This document shows positions 17,872 through 27,346 of a stretch of DNA of 64,000 bases, in pieces (the stretch's first letter is position 1; the number at the start of each line of letters is the position of its first letter). The DNA lies in assembly GCA_964516815.1 (NCBI GenBank), contig CAZEXK010000002.1, positions 42,185-106,184 of the forward strand, written 5' to 3'. The notes below the pieces were generated by a model. That model did no database searches and was not told the origin of the DNA. It saw only the letters and a program-made list of their open reading frames with translations. This DNA comes from CAIJNA01 sp964516815. GTDB lineage: Bacteria > Campylobacterota > Campylobacteria > Campylobacterales > Arcobacteraceae. A program made the translations under genes and the position numbers.

Positions 17872-19149
17872 TTATTTTACTATTTCTTTTAATATGTCAT
17901 ATACTTTATTTACAGATGAAATCTCACAATTTTCTCTATTTGAATGGGGAAAATTAATATTTGGTCCAATGGATGCAATATTTAAGTGAGGATATTTATG
18001 CTTAAATATTGCACATTCTAAACCAGCATGTATGGCATATAATGTTGTTTTTTGGAAATGATTTTTATAATGTTTTAAAACTTTTTTTGTAAATTCATTT
18101 GTATCTGGCTTCCAAGCAGGATATTTTCCATCAGTACTTACACTAAAATCTAATTTTTTTAAATTATTTGTAGTATTACTAGCAATTAGTTTTAAATTTT
18201 CATTATTCATAGATCTAGCACTTAATGAGATTTGTACATCTGAAGTATTTGTCTTAATTATTGCAATATTAATAGAGTCTATTACAACATCAAGTTCTTC
18301 ATCAAATTTTAAGACACCATTATTTAATTCATTAATAAAACTTATTATGTTTGTATCTAATGATTTGTAATGTTCTACAGTATTTGTAATTTTTTTAACT
18401 TTTACATATTCATTAGTACTTTGAGGGTGACTACTTGAAAGGATAAGTGCTTTTGCATATTTTGCAATTGAATTTATTCTTTCTCCACCATTTATATCTA
18501 AAAGTTCAACATCGTTTGCAGTTTTAAAAACTTGCGCTAAAAGTTTTATAGCATTAGGGATATTTTTGTTTATATCAACGCCACTATGTCCACCACTTAA
18601 TCCTGATACTTCAATTTCATATAAGGATTTATTGTTTATATTTTGTTTTAGTTTAGAGTTTGTATTTGTAGCAAATATATCAATACCACCTGCACAGCCA
18701 ATACAAACTTCACCCATACTTTCACTATCTAGATTTAACATATTTTGTGATTTTATATCAAAATCAATGTTATTTGCACCAATTAAACCTATTTCTTCAT
18801 CACTAGTAAATAAATATTCACAATTAATATTTTCGCTCATAAGTTGAAGCATATAAGCACAACCAATGCCATTATCAGCACCAAGTGTTGAGTCTTTTGC
18901 AAATAATAAGTTACCTTTTTGCATAATTTGAGGTACTTTTTTATCTTCTAAACATACTATATCATAGTGTGATTGTAAACAAATTGTACTATTTAAATCT
19001 TTTTTGTAACATAAAATATTATTTGATTTATCAACTTTACAAACAAAATCATGTATTAGACAAAAATTTTGCACAAAGCTTATGAATGGTGAATGTATTC
19101 CACTGCAACGAGGAATTTTTGTAATTTGTTTAAAAAGTTCTATTATCAT
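17872..19149 (-). CDS. pepD: Aminoacyl-histidine dipeptidase (M20/PepD)
   Basis: A 425-residue cytoplasmic zinc dipeptidase. QSHYDIVC gives the first metal His-Asp, LGADNGIGCAYML the bridging Asp, TSDEEIGLIGA the catalytic Glu pair, and HAGLECAIFKHKYP a C-terminal metal His. VSGLSGGHSGVDI is the dimer/lid domain signature. It splits dipeptides such as Xaa-His for amino-acid recovery. It is followed by murA after 10 bp. Confidence 0.9.
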   Translation of the reverse strand: MIIELFKQITKIPRCSGIHSPFISFVQNFCLIHDFVCKVDKSNNILCYKKDLNSTICLQSHYDIVCLEDKKVPQIMQKGNLLFAKDSTLGADNGIGCAYMLQLMSENINCEYLFTSDEEIGLIGANNIDFDIKSQNMLNLDSESMGEVCIGCAGGIDIFATNTNSKLKQNINNKSLYEIEVSGLSGGHSGVDINKNIPNAIKLLAQVFKTANDVELLDINGGERINSIAKYAKALILSSSHPQSTNEYVKVKKITNTVEHYKSLDTNIISFINELNNGVLKFDEELDVVIDSINIAIIKTNTSDVQISLSARSMNNENLKLIASNTTNNLKKLDFSVSTDGKYPAWKPDTNEFTKKVLKHYKNHFQKTTLYAIHAGLECAIFKHKYPHLNIASIGPNINFPHSNRENCEISSVNKVYDILKEIVK

Positions 19150-19185
19150 GGCGATGATTATACCTATTTCTTAGTATGATTTAGA

Positions 19186-19191
19186 TAAAAT
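19186..19191 (+). promoter_or_regulatory. -10 promoter box for aroB
   Basis: TAAAAT within TTAGATAAAATT lies about 35 bp before the aroB ATG in the pepD/aroB divergent spacer. No clear -35 element. Confidence 0.35.
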
Positions 19192-19226
19192 TACTTCTAA
19201 ATACAATAAATGAATAATGGGCTAAA

Positions 19227-20267
19227 ATGACACTGAAAATTACCTTGCCAAGTACAAAATATAATATTAACATACAAGAATTAAAACAATTAGATTTTAA
19301 TAGAAAAGTTGTAATAGTTACAAATCCAACAATATATGAGCTTCATATTGAATATTTAAAAAATAATATAAACGCAAAAGAGCTCAGTATTGTTATTGTA
19401 CAAGATGGTGAGAAGTATAAAAATATGCAAAGTATTGATACTATTTTAGAACATTGTTTTGAAAAAAAACTAAATAGAAGTTCACTTATAATTGCATTTG
19501 GTGGTGGTGTTATTGGAGATATGTCAGGATTTGCTGCTTCTATATATCAAAGAGGAATAGATTTCATGCAAATACCTACAACCCTATTAGCTCAAGTTGA
19601 TGCTAGTGTCGGTGGTAAGACTGGTATAAATAATAAATACGGCAAAAATTTAGTAGGCGCTTTTCATCAACCAATAGAAGTAAATATTGATACCTATTTT
19701 TTAAATACCTTAGCAAAAAGAGAAATAAGCGCAGGTATTGCTGAAATAATTAAAATGGCAGTTTGTTTTGATAAAGATTTTTTTAATTCATTGCAAACTT
19801 GGGATTTGAGTGTTGGATGTGATGATTTAAAAAAAGCTATTATAAAATCTGTTCAAACAAAAGCATTTGTAGTTAATAAAGATGAAAAAGAAAAAGGATT
19901 AAGAGCAGCTTTAAACTATGGACATACATTTGGACATGTAATTGAAAATGAAACTAAATACAAAAAATATCTGCATGGAGAAGCTGTTGGTATTGGCATG
20001 GTTATGGCAAATGAATTAGCAGTTAAAATGAATCTAATGACAAAAAGTGAATCTAATTTAATAAAACAATTATTAGATAAATATGATATTCCAACAACAT
20101 ACAATATTCAAAATGAACAATCTTTTTATGAAAAATTCTTTTTAGATAAAAAAAGTATTGATGATAAAATAAAATTTATACTTCCTAAGAATATTGGAAA
20201 TGTTTTAATTACTAGTGAAGTAACAAAAGATGAATTAATCAAAGTACTACAAGGATTTAAAATATGA
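19227..20267 (+). CDS. aroB: 3-dehydroquinate synthase
   Basis: NAD-dependent cyclisation of DAHP to 3-dehydroquinate, second step of the shikimate pathway. The 346 residues include DGEKYKNMQ, FGGGVIGDMSGFAAS, IPTTLLAQVDASVGGKTGIN, NYGHTFGHVIE and HGEAVGIGMVMA, all family signatures with the zinc ligands. The stop overlaps the MscS start (ATGA). Confidence 0.97.
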   Translation: MTLKITLPSTKYNINIQELKQLDFNRKVVIVTNPTIYELHIEYLKNNINAKELSIVIVQDGEKYKNMQSIDTILEHCFEKKLNRSSLIIAFGGGVIGDMSGFAASIYQRGIDFMQIPTTLLAQVDASVGGKTGINNKYGKNLVGAFHQPIEVNIDTYFLNTLAKREISAGIAEIIKMAVCFDKDFFNSLQTWDLSVGCDDLKKAIIKSVQTKAFVVNKDEKEKGLRAALNYGHTFGHVIENETKYKKYLHGEAVGIGMVMANELAVKMNLMTKSESNLIKQLLDKYDIPTTYNIQNEQSFYEKFFLDKKSIDDKIKFILPKNIGNVLITSEVTKDELIKVLQGFKI

Positions 20268-21910
20268 AATATATGTATAAAATAATCTTAATTTCAACAC
20301 TTTTTTTTACTAGTGTTTTGGCTATAGACAATGAGGCAATTGAATCAAATGATTTAAATGAATCTAATAATACTCTTGTAGAAACAATTGCAGTTGTGAA
20401 ATTAAAAGATGAAATACTTTTAATTGACAAATCAATTAAAAACAATATTTGGATAACTAAGTATAGAACATATTTAGCATATAGAAATATTGAAGATGAA
20501 TTAGCAAAAATAAAAAAAGATTTGAAAAAATACTCTTCAAAATCAGCAAAAAAATTTAAAGAAATAACTTATCAATTAAATAATAAATTAAAAGTCAAAA
20601 AAAATGAGTTAGCTTTAATTAGTCAGTATAAAGAATCACCTATTGGTAATAGTATGAAGCCAAAAGACATTCCTATGAAACCAAAAATAAATAATCCATT
20701 TAATATTATTGAGGCTTACACTTATATTCAAAAACTAAATGCTTTTGATAGGGATTATAAAAAAATATATTTAGAATTAAGTGAGTTAGTACGTATTATT
20801 GATGCTAAGATTGTAATATATGAAAAATTATTTTTAGAAACTCATGATGAAGAAGTTAAAGAAGAATTAGAAATTCTAAAAAGAGAATTTAAAGATTTTA
20901 TTATGGTAATAGATATTGTATCTACTACTAGTGAAGTTTATGTTAAAAAAATAATAGAAGTAAAGCTTGAAGTAAAGTCAGCAATAAATGATGAAATAGA
21001 AAGAACAATAAAATTGTTTTTTATAATGATAATACTTGTTGTAATAGCAATTGCAATTAAAAAAGGTGCTAAGAAATACATTACAGTAGATGACAATCAA
21101 TATACAGCTAATAAATTAATAAATTTTACTTTAATTATTATTATTGTTTTCATTTTACTTTTTTCATATATTGACAATGCATCTTATTTGGTTACTGTTT
21201 TAGGGTTTGCATCTGCTGGTATTGCTATTGCATTAAAAGATTGGTTTATGTCTATTTTTGGCTGGATGGTTATTATGACTAGTGGAGCTATAAAAGTTGG
21301 AGATAGAATAAAAGTTACTAAGAATACAACAGAAGTTGTAGGTGATGTTTTGGATATAACATTATTTAAAATTGCTGTTAGAGAAGATGTAACATATACT
21401 TCATATACTGTAAATAGAAGATCAGGTAGAGTATTTTTTATTCCAAACAATTATATATTTACTGAATTGATTTCAAATTATAGTTTTGATGGAATTAGAA
21501 CGGTATGGGATGGAATTGATATAAATATTACATTTGATTCAAATCACAAAAAAGCAAATGATATTGCTAAAAATATAGCAAGTGCTCATTCTAAGGGATA
21601 TACTGATCTTGCTAAAAAAAGACTCTCGAAGCTTAAATTAAAATATATTTTAAGATCTATTTCAACTGAACCAAAAGTTTTTTCTATGATGGAATCATAC
21701 GGTGTGGTTATATCTATTTGGTATCAAACTAACTCATATGCTACTTTAGGATTAAGAAGTACTATTTCTATGGCTATTTTAGATGCTTATAAAAATGAAG
21801 ATGATATTACAATTGCATATCCTACTCATACAGTTCATGCTGCAAAAAATATGACTGCTAATGAAATGATATCAAATGATTTAAATAATAAATCACTATT
21901 TGATGAATGA
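20264..21910 (+). CDS. MscS-family mechanosensitive channel
   Basis: A 548-residue inner-membrane channel. A cleavable-type signal (residues 1-20) is followed by a mostly helical periplasmic part (to about 250), then two membrane helices, the pore helix GFASAGIAIALKDWFMSIFG and the beta-domain entry SGAIKVGDRIKV, and a soluble C-terminal vestibule with FFIPNNYIF. It would open under hypo-osmotic stress. Long N-terminal domains are seen in MscK-like and MscM-like members. It overlaps aroB by 4 bp. Confidence 0.9.
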   Translation: MKYMYKIILISTLFFTSVLAIDNEAIESNDLNESNNTLVETIAVVKLKDEILLIDKSIKNNIWITKYRTYLAYRNIEDELAKIKKDLKKYSSKSAKKFKEITYQLNNKLKVKKNELALISQYKESPIGNSMKPKDIPMKPKINNPFNIIEAYTYIQKLNAFDRDYKKIYLELSELVRIIDAKIVIYEKLFLETHDEEVKEELEILKREFKDFIMVIDIVSTTSEVYVKKIIEVKLEVKSAINDEIERTIKLFFIMIILVVIAIAIKKGAKKYITVDDNQYTANKLINFTLIIIIVFILLFSYIDNASYLVTVLGFASAGIAIALKDWFMSIFGWMVIMTSGAIKVGDRIKVTKNTTEVVGDVLDITLFKIAVREDVTYTSYTVNRRSGRVFFIPNNYIFTELISNYSFDGIRTVWDGIDINITFDSNHKKANDIAKNIASAHSKGYTDLAKKRLSKLKLKYILRSISTEPKVFSMMESYGVVISIWYQTNSYATLGLRSTISMAILDAYKNEDDITIAYPTHTVHAAKNMTANEMISNDLNNKSLFDE

Positions 21911-21943
21911 AGCTTTTAATAATAATTTTTACTAAGAATAATA

Positions 21944-22675
21944 ATGACAAATATTGATGTTATTACAATTATAAGTATTGCATTTTTAGGTTCTTTTGGA
22001 CACTGTATTGGTATGTGTGGTGGTATTGTAATAGCATATTCTAGCAATAAAATTCAAAGTAAATGGTCAAAAGTTAAACAAAGTTCTGCACATATTGCTT
22101 ATTCTATTGGTCGAATCACTACATATAGTATGATTGGTGTTTTATTTGGATTATTGGGTTATGTTCTTGTTTTTTCTAGTTTAAGTGTAGCTTTGTTATT
22201 TTTGTTTACGGGTTTAGCAATGATACTATCGGCGTTATCACTTTTAGGTAAATTTAAATTTTTAACACTAATTGAACATAGTATTTCTAAAAATACATGG
22301 TATCAAAAATCTTTTACTAAATTATTAAAAACAAATAGTATTTCAAGTTTTTTTGTATTAGGCTTACTTAATGGATTGTTACCATGTGGTTTTGTTTACT
22401 TTTTTGCTATAACTGCTGCTAGTACGGCTAGTCCATTTTATGGTGGAATAGTCATGTTAATTTTTGGATTGAGTACTATTCCTGCACTTTTCTCTCTTGG
22501 ATTTTTTGTAGGAATGTTTAAAAATAATAAATTAAGAATGTTGATGCTTAGAATATCAGCAGTTTTAGTTTTAGTTTTTGGGGTATATACTATTATGAAA
22601 GGTTACATGATTTTGACAACAAACAAATCTCCAATAAATCATGCAAAAAAACTTCATTTAAAACAAAACAATTAA
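21944..22675 (+). CDS. SafE/DsbD-like membrane transporter (UreH-domain type)
   Basis: A 243-residue protein with six hydrophobic helices. GSFGHCIGMCGGIVIA and LNGLLPCGFVYFFA are the paired Cys/Pro-Gly signatures of the sulfite exporter TauE/SafE-like branch close to DsbD and CcdA. Members in other bacteria move reducing power or copper during cytochrome oxidase assembly; which applies here is unknown. It converges on mqnD with a 9 bp gap. Confidence 0.8.
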   Translation: MTNIDVITIISIAFLGSFGHCIGMCGGIVIAYSSNKIQSKWSKVKQSSAHIAYSIGRITTYSMIGVLFGLLGYVLVFSSLSVALLFLFTGLAMILSALSLLGKFKFLTLIEHSISKNTWYQKSFTKLLKTNSISSFFVLGLLNGLLPCGFVYFFAITAASTASPFYGGIVMLIFGLSTIPALFSLGFFVGMFKNNKLRMLMLRISAVLVLVFGVYTIMKGYMILTTNKSPINHAKKLHLKQNN

Positions 22676-22684
22676 TTTAAGTAA

Positions 22685-23548
22685 TTACTGATTCCTAAGT
22701 TCTTTATATTCGCTAGGGATTAAAAAGTTTTGTGATTTTACTAATTCTTTATAAAAGCCATGTTCAAAACCTAATGAGTATAATTTATCTAAGGCTTTAA
22801 ATTGTATATCACTAAGATTAATAGAGTCATCATTAGCATATAAACTAAGATATTTTTCCAAAGTATCATTATTTACTCTTATTAAATTTCTTTGCATAAG
22901 CATTTGGCTTAATATTTGTTTATTATTGTTTGCAACATTTACAGCTTTAATTAAAGTATTTTCATATTCTATTGCTTTATTTATAGGAATACTTCTTCTC
23001 ATACACATTCCGCCCAAAGGTAAAGGTAAATCCTTACCTGCAAGTTCTTGCCAAATATCCCATAATTCTTTGTGCACTTCTAGTTTATCATTAAAAGTTA
23101 AAATAGATTCATGTATTAAAACTCCAGCATCAACAATACCATCTAATACAGCTTGTTCAATATCTAAAAAATTCATATATGTTATACGAGCATCTGGATA
23201 TTTTATTTTAAATAAAAGCGCATTTGTTGTGTATTTCCCACTTAAAGCAACTTTAAAGTTTCTTTTTAAAGTTGTATTTTTTATTTTTACAATTTTGGGT
23301 CCATAGCCATCTCCAAAACTTACAGCAGTTTTTAGTAAAGAGAAGTCATTTTTAATATATGGATATAGAGCAAAGCTAATTGCACATATGTCATATGTTC
23401 CTTCAAGGCTAGCTACATTTAGTGTTTCTATATCTGCACTTAAATTTTCAAAGATTGTATTTTCTAAATTAACCCATCCAAACTTAATAGCATAGTACAT
23501 AAAAATATCATCAGCATCTGGTGAATGAGCAACTGTAATAGTATCCAA
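22685..23548 (-). CDS. mqnD: 1,4-dihydroxy-6-naphthoate synthase (futalosine pathway)
   Basis: Converts cyclic dehypoxanthinyl futalosine to 1,4-dihydroxy-6-naphthoate for menaquinone. The 287 residues have a periplasmic-binding-like fold without signal peptide. Signatures include VAHSPDADDIFMYYAI at the N-terminus, YDICAISFALYPYI, SFGDGYGPKIV and LPLPLGGMCMRR. Together with the amidohydrolase at 1-473 it indicates the futalosine route rather than the classical men route. Confidence 0.92.
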   Translation of the reverse strand: MDTITVAHSPDADDIFMYYAIKFGWVNLENTIFENLSADIETLNVASLEGTYDICAISFALYPYIKNDFSLLKTAVSFGDGYGPKIVKIKNTTLKRNFKVALSGKYTTNALLFKIKYPDARITYMNFLDIEQAVLDGIVDAGVLIHESILTFNDKLEVHKELWDIWQELAGKDLPLPLGGMCMRRSIPINKAIEYENTLIKAVNVANNNKQILSQMLMQRNLIRVNNDTLEKYLSLYANDDSINLSDIQFKALDKLYSLGFEHGFYKELVKSQNFLIPSEYKELRNQ

Positions 23549-23645
23549 TACTAATCCTTACAAATTTAATATTTGCGATTTTATCAAATATATGTTTAAC
23601 AACTACTTGGATATAATAATGCAATAATACATTAAAGGCTAAGTT

Positions 23646-23963
23646 ATTTTACACAATCAACTTTTACAAAAAAAATTAGCAAGTGAACTTGAAAGAAAGT
23701 CAATATATAATTCTTTAACTTCTGATATTAGAGGAACACTTGATAATATGGCCTTTGGAATCTCTAAAGAAGAAAATCTTGATTCTCTTATAGTTAAACA
23801 AAATATGGTAAATAAAATAAATATGCTAAGTGATAGAGAAGGTCTTTATTTAGTTGAACAAATGTCAATATTGATTGATGTTTCTGTTAATCAAGGTGAA
23901 AATATAGACGATAAAAATGTGCATAAAGATTTTATTACATTTTTATTAAGACTTTTTTATTAA
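23646..23963 (+). CDS. Small unknown protein, apparent ATT start
   Basis: The frame is open from a TAA at 23640. With an ATT start at 23646 the product has 105 residues and begins ILHNQLLQKKLASELERKS; with the first ATG (23748) it has 71. Codon use, the Lys/Glu-rich helical pattern and an AAAGG at 23634-23638 all favour translation starting well upstream of the ATG, yet no ATG, GTG or TTG exists in that stretch. The protein looks soluble and helical. Its stop is 8 bp before the next gene, and both precede purU. I do not recognise the family. Confidence 0.5.
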   Translation: MLHNQLLQKKLASELERKSIYNSLTSDIRGTLDNMAFGISKEENLDSLIVKQNMVNKINMLSDREGLYLVEQMSILIDVSVNQGENIDDKNVHKDFITFLLRLFY

Positions 23964-23971
23964 GAAATATT

Positions 23972-24487
23972 ATGATCATTGATATGTCAAGTGTTAAAAC
24001 AGAAGCATTATTATTGTTTTGTCGTGATTTAATCAATACATATAAAGATGATAAAGATAACTTAAATAATATATCTGTTGAAAAAAAAGATTTTGTTGAA
24101 AAAAAAATATATGATATAAATAAAGCTATTAATGTTCTTGTACAAAAGAACAAATATTATATTAATAATTATAAAGTTAGTAGAATAAAGATTATTGTTA
24201 AATATTATAACTTTATAAATAAGGCAATATCTCATTGTTTAAAAACAAATACACAATTTAGTCCAGCTATGCTTTGTTTTTCTCTTTTAGCTAGTTGGTT
24301 TAAAGAACTAGAACATGAGAATCAATCAAAAGAATATATATTTTTTAATTTATTTGCGTATAATGAAGTATTTGATGAACTCATTATAAAAGTAGATTCA
24401 AAAGAATTAAAAAATCTAAACATAAATATGATTGTAATTGCTGAAGAAGTAATGATAAAGTTAAATAATAAGGGATTAAAAAATTGA
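23972..24487 (+). CDS. Unknown helical protein upstream of purU
   Basis: A 171-residue, mostly helical soluble protein with an N-terminal coiled-coil-like segment (DLINTYKDDKDNLNNISVEKK) and no signal peptide or recognised motif. It overlaps the TTG start of purU by 4 bp, so it is probably translated together with it. No family assignment is possible by eye. Confidence 0.6.
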   Translation: MIIDMSSVKTEALLLFCRDLINTYKDDKDNLNNISVEKKDFVEKKIYDINKAINVLVQKNKYYINNYKVSRIKIIVKYYNFINKAISHCLKTNTQFSPAMLCFSLLASWFKELEHENQSKEYIFFNLFAYNEVFDELIIKVDSKELKNLNINMIVIAEEVMIKLNNKGLKN

Positions 24488-25317
24488 CTGAATATAGGTT
24501 ATTAATAGATACAGTAGATGAAAAAGGATTGGTATATATAATTACAAAAATATTATATGAGTTTGATTTAAATATTGAATCAAATTCAGAACATGTTGAC
24601 AAAGAAGTAAATAAATTTTTTATGAGAACTGTAATTATTGGTGATTTTAATAAAGACGAATTATTAAATAAAATTAAAAAAGCATTACCTAAAAATGCTA
24701 AGGTAATTTTAAATTCAAATCGTAAAAAAAATATTGTTCTTTTAGCTACTAAAGAAGCTCATTGTTTAGGTGATATTCTAATTAGGTATATTAGTGGAGA
24801 GTTAGATGCAAATATACAAGCTGTAATTGCTAATCACAAAGACTTACAACAAATGGTTGAGAATTTTGGTATAAAATTTGATTATATTTCTCATGAAAAT
24901 CTAAGTAGAATAGAACATGATAATTTATTAATGACTCAAATTAATAAATATAATCCTGATATTATAGTATTAGCCAAATATATGAGAATTCTAAACCCAA
25001 AATTTGTTGAACACTTTAATGAAAAATTATTAAATATTCATCATAGTTTTTTACCAGCATTCATAGGAGCAAATCCATATAAGCAGGCTTTTCAAAGAGG
25101 AGTTAAAATAATTGGTGCAACAGCTCATTATGTGACAAATAATCTTGATGAAGGACCAATAGTATCTCAAAATGTTGTAAGTGTAGATCATACTTATTCT
25201 TGGGAAGATATGAGTAGGGCAGGTAAAAATGTAGAAAAAATAGTTTTATCAAATGCCTTAAATTTGTTACTTGAAGATAGAGTATGTATATATGAAAATA
25301 AAACTGTAATATTATGA
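24484..25317 (+). CDS. purU: Formyltetrahydrofolate deformylase
   Basis: Hydrolyses 10-formyl-THF to formate and THF. The TTG start at 24484 overlaps the previous gene. An N-terminal ACT domain (YRLLIDTVDEKGLVYIIT, residues 3-20) is followed by a formyltransferase domain whose catalytic Asn-His-Asp set lies in LNIHHSFLPAFIGANPY and LDEGPIVSQNV. The 277 residues match the family. It overlaps trmL by 4 bp. Confidence 0.95.
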   Translation: MTEYRLLIDTVDEKGLVYIITKILYEFDLNIESNSEHVDKEVNKFFMRTVIIGDFNKDELLNKIKKALPKNAKVILNSNRKKNIVLLATKEAHCLGDILIRYISGELDANIQAVIANHKDLQQMVENFGIKFDYISHENLSRIEHDNLLMTQINKYNPDIIVLAKYMRILNPKFVEHFNEKLLNIHHSFLPAFIGANPYKQAFQRGVKIIGATAHYVTNNLDEGPIVSQNVVSVDHTYSWEDMSRAGKNVEKIVLSNALNLLLEDRVCIYENKTVIL

Positions 25318-25781
25318 TGAAAATAAATATAGTATTGTTAGAACCAAGAATGCCAGGTAATGTTGGTACTATTGGAAGATTAGCTTACGCAACAGGTTCT
25401 ATTTTGCACCTTATTAAGCCTTATGGTTTTGGAGAAATTACTCAAAAAGAAGTAAGAAGAGCTGGACTTGATTATTGGGAACATTTAGAAATACATGAAT
25501 ATGAAAATATAAATGAATTTTGGAACAAAAATCCATTTTCTTCAAGACATTTTTTTGCTACAACAAAAACTAAACAAAATTATTTTGAACTATCTTATAA
25601 GCATAACGATTATTTTTATTTTGGAAGAGAAGATGCAGGTTTGCCTGAAGAATTATTAAAAAAGCAAGAACAAACATGTATCACTATTCCTATGGTAAAT
25701 GATGCTAGAAGTTTAAATATAGCAAATAGTGTATCTATTATAGTATATGATGCCATTAGACAAAATATACATAATTTTTAA
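25314..25781 (+). CDS. trmL: tRNA (cytidine/uridine-34-2'-O)-methyltransferase TrmL
   Basis: SPOUT-class methyltransferase that modifies the wobble base of two leucine tRNAs. The 155 residues show LLEPRMPGNVGTIGRLAYATGS, FGREDAGLPEELL and IPMVNDARSLNIANSVSI, the trefoil-knot motifs. Translation could begin at either of two adjacent ATG codons (25314, 25317). It converges on pepA with a 9 bp gap. Confidence 0.93.
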   Translation: MMKINIVLLEPRMPGNVGTIGRLAYATGSILHLIKPYGFGEITQKEVRRAGLDYWEHLEIHEYENINEFWNKNPFSSRHFFATTKTKQNYFELSYKHNDYFYFGREDAGLPEELLKKQEQTCITIPMVNDARSLNIANSVSIIVYDAIRQNIHNF

Positions 25782-25790
25782 TATCTTTAT

Positions 25791-27197
25791 CTAATCTTCT
25801 TGTAAACTTCTTAAAAATTCAATAGTAAATCTAACACCAGCTCCACTTGCTCCAAAAGGATTGTATCCCCATTGTTCCTCTACATAAGCTGGACCAGCAA
25901 TATCACAATGTACCCATTTGTCTTTGTATTGAATATTTATAAATTCATCTAAAAACATACCAGCAGTTATTGCTCCACCATATCTAGTACTTGCAATATT
26001 ACAAATATCAGCTATCTTACTTTTGATTTTTTTTCTAAGGTATCTATTAAAAGGTAAAGTTGTAGCTAATTCACCACTTTTTAGAGCAGCACTTACAACT
26101 TGTTCATTTAAATTTGTATTATTACCCATAATTGAAGATGTATAATCTCCTACACCAACCACACTTGCTCCTGTTAATGTTGCATAATCTAGTATATAAT
26201 CAATATCTTTTATTTCATCTTGTGCATAACATAAACAATCAGCTAGTACTAGTCTACCTTCTGCATCGGTATTTCTTACTTCTATTGTTTTTTTATTTCT
26301 TGCAGTTAAAACATCATCTGGTTTAAAAGCATCTCCTCCAAGCATATTTTCAACAGCGCCAACAATTCCATGCACTTCAAATGGTAAATTAAGTTTTGCA
26401 ATAGCATCCATAATGCCAAGTACAGCAGAGCCACCACCTTTGTCACTTTTCATAGTAACCATAAAATCAGCAGGCTTTAAACTTAAACCTCCTGAATCAT
26501 AAGTAAGTCCTTTACCTACTAAAACAATTTTTTTTTGAATTTCACCTTTTGGTTTATAAGTAAGATGAATTAATTGTGACTCATGTCTTGAAGCCCTACC
26601 AACTGCTCTGATTGAACCCATGCCTTTTTGTAAAAAATAATCATCTCCAAAAACTTTGTATTCTAGGTTATTTTCTTTGGCTATTTCTTGTGCTTTTTTT
26701 GCCATTGTTAAGGGATTAAAATCTTCAGGCGTTGTATTAACAATATCTCTTACCATATTAACACTTTGGCAAATATCACAAGCTTGAGTAAATGTTTGTT
26801 TACTTTTCTCATCTAGTTTTTCAATATGAACATTTATTGTTTTTTCTTTTTGCTCTTTTTGATCTGATTTGTAAGTAGTAAAAGTATAGTTTCCTAAATG
26901 TAAACCCTCAATAACTTCTCTTAATTCATTATTGTTACAAGATATACTAACATTTAAAAATTCTGTCTTATTTAATTGCCTAATTGCGACGCTTGAAGCT
27001 ATTCTTAAACTATCTGTATTTTTACTTTCATACCCAACATAAAGTTTTTTATTTTGAGGTAATAGTGCGTATGTTTCATCACTTCCATCAAATTTTAATG
27101 TTTTTAAAATGTCTTTATCATTATTTATTTTTTTATCTTTAATTAGTATTATTTCAAAATTAGATTCATCTATTATTTCTGTTAAATTTATTTTCAT
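25791..27197 (-). CDS. pepA: Leucyl aminopeptidase (M17)
   Basis: Di-zinc aminopeptidase, hexameric, cytoplasmic. The 468 residues contain GLTYDSGGLSLKP (metal Asp and catalytic Lys region), MKSDKGGGSAVLG, and NTDAEGRLVLADCL, the M17 signature with metal Asp-Glu and catalytic Arg. The N-terminal macro-like domain occupies about 1-160. It is divergent from mtaB with a 149 bp AT-rich spacer that likely holds both promoters. Confidence 0.95.
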   Translation of the reverse strand: MKINLTEIIDESNFEIILIKDKKINNDKDILKTLKFDGSDETYALLPQNKKLYVGYESKNTDSLRIASSVAIRQLNKTEFLNVSISCNNNELREVIEGLHLGNYTFTTYKSDQKEQKEKTINVHIEKLDEKSKQTFTQACDICQSVNMVRDIVNTTPEDFNPLTMAKKAQEIAKENNLEYKVFGDDYFLQKGMGSIRAVGRASRHESQLIHLTYKPKGEIQKKIVLVGKGLTYDSGGLSLKPADFMVTMKSDKGGGSAVLGIMDAIAKLNLPFEVHGIVGAVENMLGGDAFKPDDVLTARNKKTIEVRNTDAEGRLVLADCLCYAQDEIKDIDYILDYATLTGASVVGVGDYTSSIMGNNTNLNEQVVSAALKSGELATTLPFNRYLRKKIKSKIADICNIASTRYGGAITAGMFLDEFINIQYKDKWVHCDIAGPAYVEEQWGYNPFGASGAGVRFTIEFLRSLQED

Positions 27198-27346
27198 TTG
27201 TTGCCTTTTTAATTTAAATAATTATACATTTTTGCTTGTTAAATATACATTTAATTTATATAAAAATAATAACCTTCTTAATTAAATCTACATTAATGAG
27301 CATTATGCTATTTTACTTTATATATAAATAAGGATTTATTTAGAAA

